A stretch of DNA of 64,000 bases from Microvelia longipes (lineage: Eukaryota; Arthropoda; Insecta; Hemiptera; Veliidae). The stretch lies in the NCBI GenBank assembly GCA_018340805.1, contig JACMZG010001870.1, forward strand, positions 52,909,540 through 52,973,539. The letters are read 5' to 3'. A program made the position numbers and the translations under genes. Positions 39,501 through 48,500 of this stretch are shown here, one piece after another (position 1 is the first letter of the stretch; every line of letters begins with the position of its first letter). A model generated the notes under the pieces. That model did not search any database and was not told where the DNA came from. It saw only the letters and a program-made list of their open reading frames with translations.

Positions 39501-42500
39501 ACCCAAATAAATCAAAAAACTAACTCTGTAATTGACCTTCTCTAGCTTCTAACAATATTGCAACGGACTTTACATGGACAATTTTAGACGACCCCCATGG
39601 TTCCAACCACCTCCCTATAATAATTGAAACAAACTCTTTTAATATACCTAAACTATACAGGTATCCAGCAAGACGCTGGAATATTGATAAAGCTAACTGG
39701 ACAGAATACCATGACACTTTACTAACTTTGACACAAAAAGTATTAGATAATCACATCCAACCAACTTACGATGAATTTATACAAGACATTAACGACGCAT
39801 GCAAAAAATCTATCCCTGAAATAAAGAAACGTAAAATTACTTCAATTCCGTACCCTAATTTAATTCATTGGTGGGACTCTAGTTGTGAACAAACTAAAAA
39901 ACGATCGTTATAATGCTTACCAAAATTACAATACTAACCCTAACTTACAAACTTTTATTAGTTTCAAAAGAGCAAATGCTAAATTTAGACGAACATTAAA
40001 ACGTAAACAAAAAAGTGGTTGGAAAAAATATTGTGACAGCTTAAACTTTACAAAAATTCCCCATCTTCTGTTTGGAAATCTTTTAGAAAAATAAACAAAA
40101 CTGAAATTAATGACTCCCATACTAATACAGGACCATGGCTCGAAGACTTTATGGACAAACTTGCCCCTCCATCAGTTACCAACATAACTCCACCCTATAT
40201 CCCAACCAATAATATCACATACTGACCGAAACTTTTACAATCAATGAATTAAATGCTGCAATAAAGCACAGTAATACTGCTCCCCGCTTTGATAATATAC
40301 ACTATGACATGATACATCACTTACCAACAATATCAAAACAAATTCTTTTAAATATATTTAATAATATTTGGACTTCTCAACAAATCCCTGACTCATGGCG
40401 CACATACATAATACTCCCAATAAAAAACCAGGAAAAACTGTTGACATAGCTTCAAACTATAGACCAATATCTTTATCATCTTGCATGCTGAAGACATTTG
40501 AAAGATTACTAAAAAATAGATTAGAATGGTGGTTGGAATCCAATAACAAACTGCCTTTTTCACAAAAGGGCTTCAGAAGAAATAAATCAACCCTAGAAAG
40601 TCAACACAACTAACAAATGACATACATAGTGCATTTACTCAAAAAAAATCAGTATTATCTCTCTTATTAGACATCACCGGAGCTTATGACAACGATTTAA
40701 CTATACTTTACCACAAACTTTTACGACTAGACATACCAAAACAAACTGCAAACTTTATCATTAAATTAATAACTGACCGAATCCTTCTTTTTCGAATTAA
40801 CGGTCAAATAGTCGGACGTAGACTCACAAGACGAGGTGTCCCTCAAGGGGCCATCTTAAGCCCACTTTTATACTTAATACATACCTTTGACTTAGAACAA
40901 ATTATAACCCTCCTGTAAAAATACTTCAATTTGCTGACGACATACTTATATATACTATAAACAGCAAAATAAATGACATGATAACCGACTAACTAACACC
41001 CTAAAACAAATACAAGAATGGACAAAACTTACTGGGTTAGAACTATCCCAAGACAAATATGAATGTTGCATCTTTACAAGACATAACAATATCCTTCTTG
41101 ATGACGAGATTCTTTTTGACAACAAAAAAGAAAAAGAACAGTTAGATTTCTAGGACTCTACCTTGACCAAAAACTGACATGGAAAGACCATATAAATACA
41201 GTAGTCTCAAAATGTGAAAAATACCTTAACATCATGAAAATGGTCAGCAAATAAAGCATGGGGATGTGACCCAAAACTCTTATTACATTTTATAGGGCAA
41301 CAATACGGGCATGCATAGACTTTGCCTCCCCATTTACGGTAATGCCAAACAACTTACTTACAAAACTAGACCGTTTACAATACAGAGCTTTAAGATTATG
41401 TATGGATATCTTAAATCCACACCAATAACATAATACATACTGAATGCTCAGAACCACCACTTAACATACGAAGACAATATCTGACTGACAACACTTCATT
41501 AAATTATATTCTCAACAATCTCCTTTACTAACAACTATTGTCAATTTTAAAACAAAAAAATAATAATCATCGATACTGGCGACATAAACACCTCCATTAC
41601 ATATAAATAGCTACAAACTATTACAGCCTCATCTCAACCAAAGTATATACCAACATAAATTACTCCCAATCTATCAAATTTCTTTTGACGATATCTACCA
41701 AACAATAACAATAAACATACCAAAACTAACTTATCCGTACAACAACATAACTTTCCATGAACAACTATACAACATACATCCACAACCCACCTACTTAATA
41801 TTTACCGACGGATCAAAACAACAAGACAAAACTGGTTACTCTATTATGACTTACAACTAAAAATTGGACAAAGTTTTTCATGCCCACAGTACACTAACAT
41901 ATTTACATTAGAAGCTTAGGAATCTTACAATCCTCTTACATATATAAAAACATTACAAAATACTCAAACAAATACACTATTGCTTGCGACAACCAAGGAA
42001 TACTTACAAAACTATCCAACATTTCACTCACTTCCAAAATAGATCACATATATATGCATATCCTACAAGAAATAAACGAACTGACCAAACAGTACAAACA
42101 AATAGACTTTATATGGGTAAAATCACACTCTGGAGTCCAGGGAAATGAACAAGCTGATCACCTTGCAAAAAATCCAACAAGATCATCGAGCCTATAAAAT
42201 ACCTGCAAGTGATCTTATATCAGTATCAAAAAAGAAATGCTAGAAGACTGGAACACCAAACTCAACGAAGAACCAGAAAAGGGAAAATTTTTTAAAGAAA
42301 TCATCAAGATAGTTCCGCTAAACCTTGGTTCTGGAAATCGAGACTGTCAAGAAGAGATATTGTCTGCATAAACAGATTAAGAAGTCAACATGCCAGATGC
42401 ATTCAATATCACTACAAGATTGGGTTTAAGCGACTCCCAGCATGCCACTCCTGCCCGACAATAGACGAAACAGTAGAACACATCCTACTAGACTGCACAA

Positions 42501-45500
42501 AATACAAGACAGAACGGACAAAATTATATCAAGATGTCAAACTTCAAGATATCCAAGACAATACTGAAAAATCAAGACCTGCTCTTCTCAAAATTAAAAA
42601 ATATAAAAATACACTCAAATTCGTAAATAAAATTAACTATTCCCCTTAGCCTCAAAAAAAAAAATCTAGAGACCAAACCTTAACAGTTAAACCCCCAACA
42701 AACCCTTTAAAAAAAACACCCCACACCCAGACCGCCGATCAACCTGATTTGAGGTTTTTCTGTGGTTAATTTTTCCCTCAATTTTACCGAATGGAATTCA
42801 TTAAAGTCAGTCCACAGACTGCATAGGCAACCTTTTGAAAACTCTGCAAACTACCTATACAATATAATCCTATTCAAAACCCACCAAAATACTTTTGACA
42901 ATCCCCCCCCAAAAAAATAAAACAAATAAATAAAAATAAAATACCCAAACCAAAAAATATAAAATTATCCATGACCCAAACAAAACCCCTCACGCCCCAA
43001 AAAAAATAATCAAAATTTATACCACAAAATAACAAAATAATAAAATTAAAAGGCACAAATTACCTAATCAATAAATATAAATATGGCTCCGGTATACACA
43101 AAATAAATATTGTATTACTTTTTGCAATAAAGAACTTGTTTAAAAAAAAAAAGCATTACTTGTTTTAGTTTAAAATAGGGATAATTTTTTTGTATTGATT
43201 ATTAGGGATAATTTTATTTTAATAGCATAAAATGTGGACTTATTTTATTAGAGAAGTGAATGACATTGCTCTGCCTTCTTGAAATCTACAGAAAACCAAC
43301 TACAACTAACATTAATTGAATCATGCAACAACTACAAAACATTGCGTCTAGTAGAAATAAGCTGTGCACATCACACTACTATTGCTATGTTAAAATATAA
43401 ACAACAACTACAACCAAATACTACACATAATGGGTTTAATCAACTCCTTGCATTGCAAGTTCCATTGCATTTCACTATAAATATCACTTACGTATTTTAG
43501 GTTTCAAGAACAAAGAACTATTGAAACCCAAAAAATAATAAGAACAAAGTGAATAAAATATTTGATAAGCTTAAAATCCACGGCAGAGAAAAAGAATTGA
43601 CTGGATTAGAGTAATGTCACAAGATAATTTATTCTGTGATTTTAAGGTTATGATTTTACGAGTAAAAACTTAGTAGTTACAATTTTTGGGTATTTACTGC
43701 AAATTATAACAGCGTAATAATATTTGTGAGGTAAATCAATGGATCTAATTTTTTTCAAGTAAGCCACAAATATGGAGGGATTTTTGAATTTTATTAAATA
43801 GTTAACTAGAATTTACTATGAAAATTATCGGAGGTGAGACTGACAATACAAGAGCCTTCAAACACATCCTGGATACATAAATTATTTGAAAAATTATCAT
43901 CAATCCATTTCACCCACAAATATCAGCTCTGGTACCAATTTTAACTTATTTTCTTCATATCAATGCCAAATTTTTAATTAAATGCCTAAAACATTTAAAA
44001 ACTCATATTTCCCAAGTAAATCATAGCAATTCAATACAATAGAATAAGTAAGCTACCCCTGTAACATCAAACATAAACCAGTCAGTCTTAAGGAGCAAAA
44101 GAGCGAGATTAAGATTCCACCGGGACGAGTTAGTTTGCAACTAGTGCAGTTAGAATGGAGCCCAGTGGTATGAGATACACACTGCCATCTCTATGTACTC
44201 AGATCTCTAAAGTGATGCCAATATGAGTTGAATTACCTTGAGTGCAGTCTGGACAATCATATTTGTGGCGTATGTCATTCCTTTAGAACCAATCTGCATC
44301 ACGGTACTGTAGCCTTTCTCTTTGGCTTGATTTAGATAATCATCTATCTCCTGAGAAAAAAAACAAAAATAAAATATTAAGGCTGCATGGAAATCTCATA
44401 TCTCGTACACGTATATGTTGACTCCATTTTTAATCAGAACGTTTTGACATGTTGATTAAAATAAATAAAAATCTAAAAAAGTTGTTTCTTAAAAAAAGTA
44501 ATATGTTAATGGGAAATATGAAAACAGGATTCGTATAAATGAAAAGATGTGTTTCATTTGAGAAAAGCTAAGTGGGATTAACTACACCAATCAGGTCCTT
44601 TAAACACCCCTTTCATATCAATTTATCAAAATCTATTGCTTTAAGTAAAATATTTGTATTTTAAGGTTGTAGACAAAGATTTTGAATATTTATACCTGCA
44701 CCACCTTAACCTCTCCCTTATTCCTGAGTGTGACAGGAATGAGGGAGAGGCGTAATACGTAATATATAAATAGCAGAGAGAGAGAGAGAGAGAGAGAAAA
44801 CTACGAGTAGAAACCCCAAGTAGCCTACTTAGTAACACTATTAGTACACCATGAATTGCCGTCCTGACCAGGATGCATTGCTGTCTAGCTCAGTAGACAG
44901 CAAACCAAAACAACAACAAAATACAAAGCAATTCTAATTTATAAATTCATTTATATAGTTTTAAATTATGGTTTATTTAGTTTCTATAATTTTTTTTTAA
45001 ATTTAAATAATAAATATTTTTCTTTTATTTTCTCCAAATTCAAAATACAAAAAAGAATACATATTATTTTACTAAACAGAAATAAATTCTTAGGAGATAC
45101 CCCATAAGGCAACGCCTTGATCGGAGTTGGTCTTACTTTTATATCTTAGTTTTCTTTATAAACTGTACTCTATATATATTGTGGTTATAAACAACTAAAC
45201 ATAAAACATACATACCCACACACACACAAAACAAAATTAAGACTATAGTTATTATAGTCTTGTCAATCTGTTTATTGTAAAACATAATCCAATTAGAAAA
45301 TATTCAAATTTTGTAATAATAAAAATCAAAGCCTGTAATAACAACAAAGTAATTAAACAATAAGGTTGGTTTAAAGCTCAGGATGGAACAGAACACATCA
45401 ACTCATATATCTTCAACTAAGTGAAGAAACTCTTGTTTGAGAGGAGTTACTATTCTTGTGTTTTCTCCAATAAAACTATTTATTTTCTTGTCAAAATAAT

Positions 45501-48500
45501 TTCTTTTTATTTTTCCCTTCCTCGAGTTTTATTTTTAACTACAGACAAATAAAAAGATATCTCGGTCGCGTTTAGTTGAAAGCAACAATAAAATAGTATT
45601 TTGCAGAGTCCTGTAAATTCCATTAAGACAAATTATGAAAAGTTATCTATGTCGATCGTAAGTCGTAATACTATGCGATATATAAATGAATGGAATAACT
45701 AATACGGCGGCAATATATGCGACTTTACTAACATATGTATCAGCAACTATTCAAAACATTTTAGTCTTCAAACCAAACATGTTTAAACTTACTGTTTTCT
45801 TCAAAGTAAACTTTTCACTCTACAATATAAATTTATTTCTTAAGAAAAACTTAAAAATGTTAATTGGTCAACCAACAGGTTAAGAAAATAGATAAAAAAT
45901 AATATTAAATCCCTAAGTATAGATGACAAATCAAATAAAGTATAGTACACAGTCAGTCTGGGTTCACAAAGCTACTCATGTTTGCACAGACAAGCTATAT
46001 AAAAACAAGGTAACCTGCCAAATATAGAACTAAACTTATTTAAAATTTATAGATTGAAATTCCTCCACACTGTACAGGGGGGGACAATGACTCATTTTTC
46101 CTTATTTGTCAAATCTTTACTCTTCAAGGGCTCTTATATTTTCAAGCAGTAGGTTTTACAGCTTCAGCCCAGCTTGAATTTAATTATATTAAGCTTTTTT
46201 CGTCAGTCTGTATTTGTTAACTACTAAAAGACTTGTCTGCCTTGTATAGTGAGAATGAATGTTTTCTACTTTAGTTAGACTTGGTCTAATACTAGGAATA
46301 TAATTTAAAAGCTAAAAGCAGTAAGAATACAACGTAAAAATTTTGGGAGTCTGAAAAAATAGTTTAACAAGATGTTTTGGCTGAACTTGGGTATACGGTG
46401 CACCCTGTTATCAATACTACATATCGATATATTTTTAGTTTAGAGATGTGACGTAGGAATAATCGATATATGCCTTTTCTTTTACGTTTATGAACATATT
46501 TTATTATTTTTTTGTTGTTTGTGTTTTTTCAATTTGTTGTAAAATGGTTTATAACTATTTTCATATTTTTTTATGTTTTTATAATGTTTTAACAATGTTT
46601 TCATAAGAATAATCGATGATACACCACATCTAATTTTATGTTACGCGTATTTTTTACGTATTTTTGTGTTTGTTATTTTCAGGTTTTTTATTATATTTTT
46701 GTTGTTAATGTTTTCATTTATTTGTTGTTTGGTTTTTTTTTAATGTTTTAACTATAATTAATAATTTAACGACGCTGCTTATCTTTTAAGTGCTTAGTTC
46801 TCGTTTACGTGTCGCGTAACTAAAAATATATCGATATATAGTATTGATAACAGGGTGCACCGTATACCGAAGATTTACCGATGTTTTTGTAGGATAGATT
46901 TAAGATGGCCCGTAGTGCTTTCTTTAGGAGAATAGCCTACTCGCACTCACATGAGGTGAAGCTTCCCAAATCATTATACTGTATGACATTAAACTAAAAT
47001 AATGAGCAAAATAAACTATTTTCAGAGAATTTTGGGAGAGGGAGCTCAAGCAAACATATTTATTCATTTAACCTAATTTTCATAATTATTTTTTTTTACT
47101 GATTTAAAATAGAAATCACTCTGAATAGTATAGGAATTGCATAGTGTTAGGCAACAAAAGCTAATCATCATATAGGGTTTAGTACAGAGCAAGTATACAC
47201 CTGCACTAGAATAGTGTATTTTCCAAAAAAAAAATGTTTTTGCTCATAAAATGATCACCTTGTTGACAGTACAGAATAAACTCTTATGAGTGTTGCTCTA
47301 GTGAATATTGTACTACACGGCGGTATTCTTACGTCTGACATAACACAATCAGTCGAGGCCGTTTTCCCGCCAAAAATAATATTTAAAAAAAATATATTTT
47401 TTGTTTTTTTTGCTGTGTCATCAAAAGTATAAATTGTTTCATTCTAATATTTTACAGGGTGTTCTTTTATATGACGTACTTCAAGATAATGCAATAAAAA
47501 AAATTGTGCAAATATTCTATTTGTATAACAAGACGGGGGATGTACTCACATTCTCTCTCTTCTGAAGGGCAGGGTGTACAAAGTTACGGTACAGGAAACT
47601 TGATCCCTTGGTGGCAGGAGAGAGGAGCCAGAACACAATCGCCACTTTGAACTCATAGTAGAATGGAAACCTAACAAACAAGACACATCATTTATTTATT
47701 TACATACTTGAGGTTACTTTATTACAAAGTTTCTCAATTGTTCAAAATTTTACAATTAAATGAAAAAAACAAAACAAGAAAACAAATAGATTATAAATTA
47801 TTAAATAGACTGCATAAACATAGGCAGCATAACTTGAATAACAAACTTGATTAAAAAACAAAAAAAGCATAACATTACATGAGAAACACTAAACATTTAA
47901 GGTGGGAGTACTAAATTATCAGCTAAAAATTCGTTAACGTTATAGTAGGCTTTCTCGAGCAACAATGTATGATTTAGCCAACATACATTAACTCTAGCCT
48001 ATTCCACCAGAGCAATACAATAAGGACATTTCTCCTTTGAATTTAAATGAAAAAAATAAAGTCTCTCCCCAAAAGAAATACCAGCCAGAATCAGATCTCT
48101 GGAGAGTCAGCTGACTGTTTGGCTTGACCATGACCTGTACAGGTTGAGAATTGCTGGATATAAATTAAGAATATATTTTATTCCATTCTCTTTCAACAAC
48201 TGCTTCATTTTATGTTTAATTAGTTATTAAAATATATAAAAAAAACCTACCCCCAATTGGCTCAGAAGTACAAATTCAACAATTTAAGAAAAATATAGTA
48301 GTAGTAATATGGGGGGGGGAGTGGTAGTAACTACCAGGCAAGTAGGCCACGTTGTTGGGCCCTTTTAAGAAAAATATAACTTTGATATGTAAATTTTGTA
48401 CAACCATACAATTTTATTTTTTAAACTGATCAACTGGAATTTTGATAAAATTTGGAATTTGCCAACCTAATTTTGCTAAAACAGGTGAGATTATATAAGG

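Larger units (their letters stand above)
37488..43149 (+). mobile_element. LINE A: full-length non-LTR retrotransposon with RNase H
   Basis: The element starts CATATACGCTTGACAGCAGT directly after the left target duplication. It ends in AATAAA (43126-43131) and a short poly(A) (43142 on) before the right duplication. Order: 5' UTR, ORF1 with zinc knuckles, ORF2 with endonuclease, reverse transcriptase, RNase H and a C-terminal Cys/His motif, then a 0.5-kb 3' UTR. An RNase H domain after the RT places it with I/LOA-type elements rather than L1 or CR1. The clade is inferred, not tested. Both ORFs contain many frameshifts and stops, so this copy is inactive. It sits in the sense opposite to the REEP gene. 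Confidence 0.93.
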
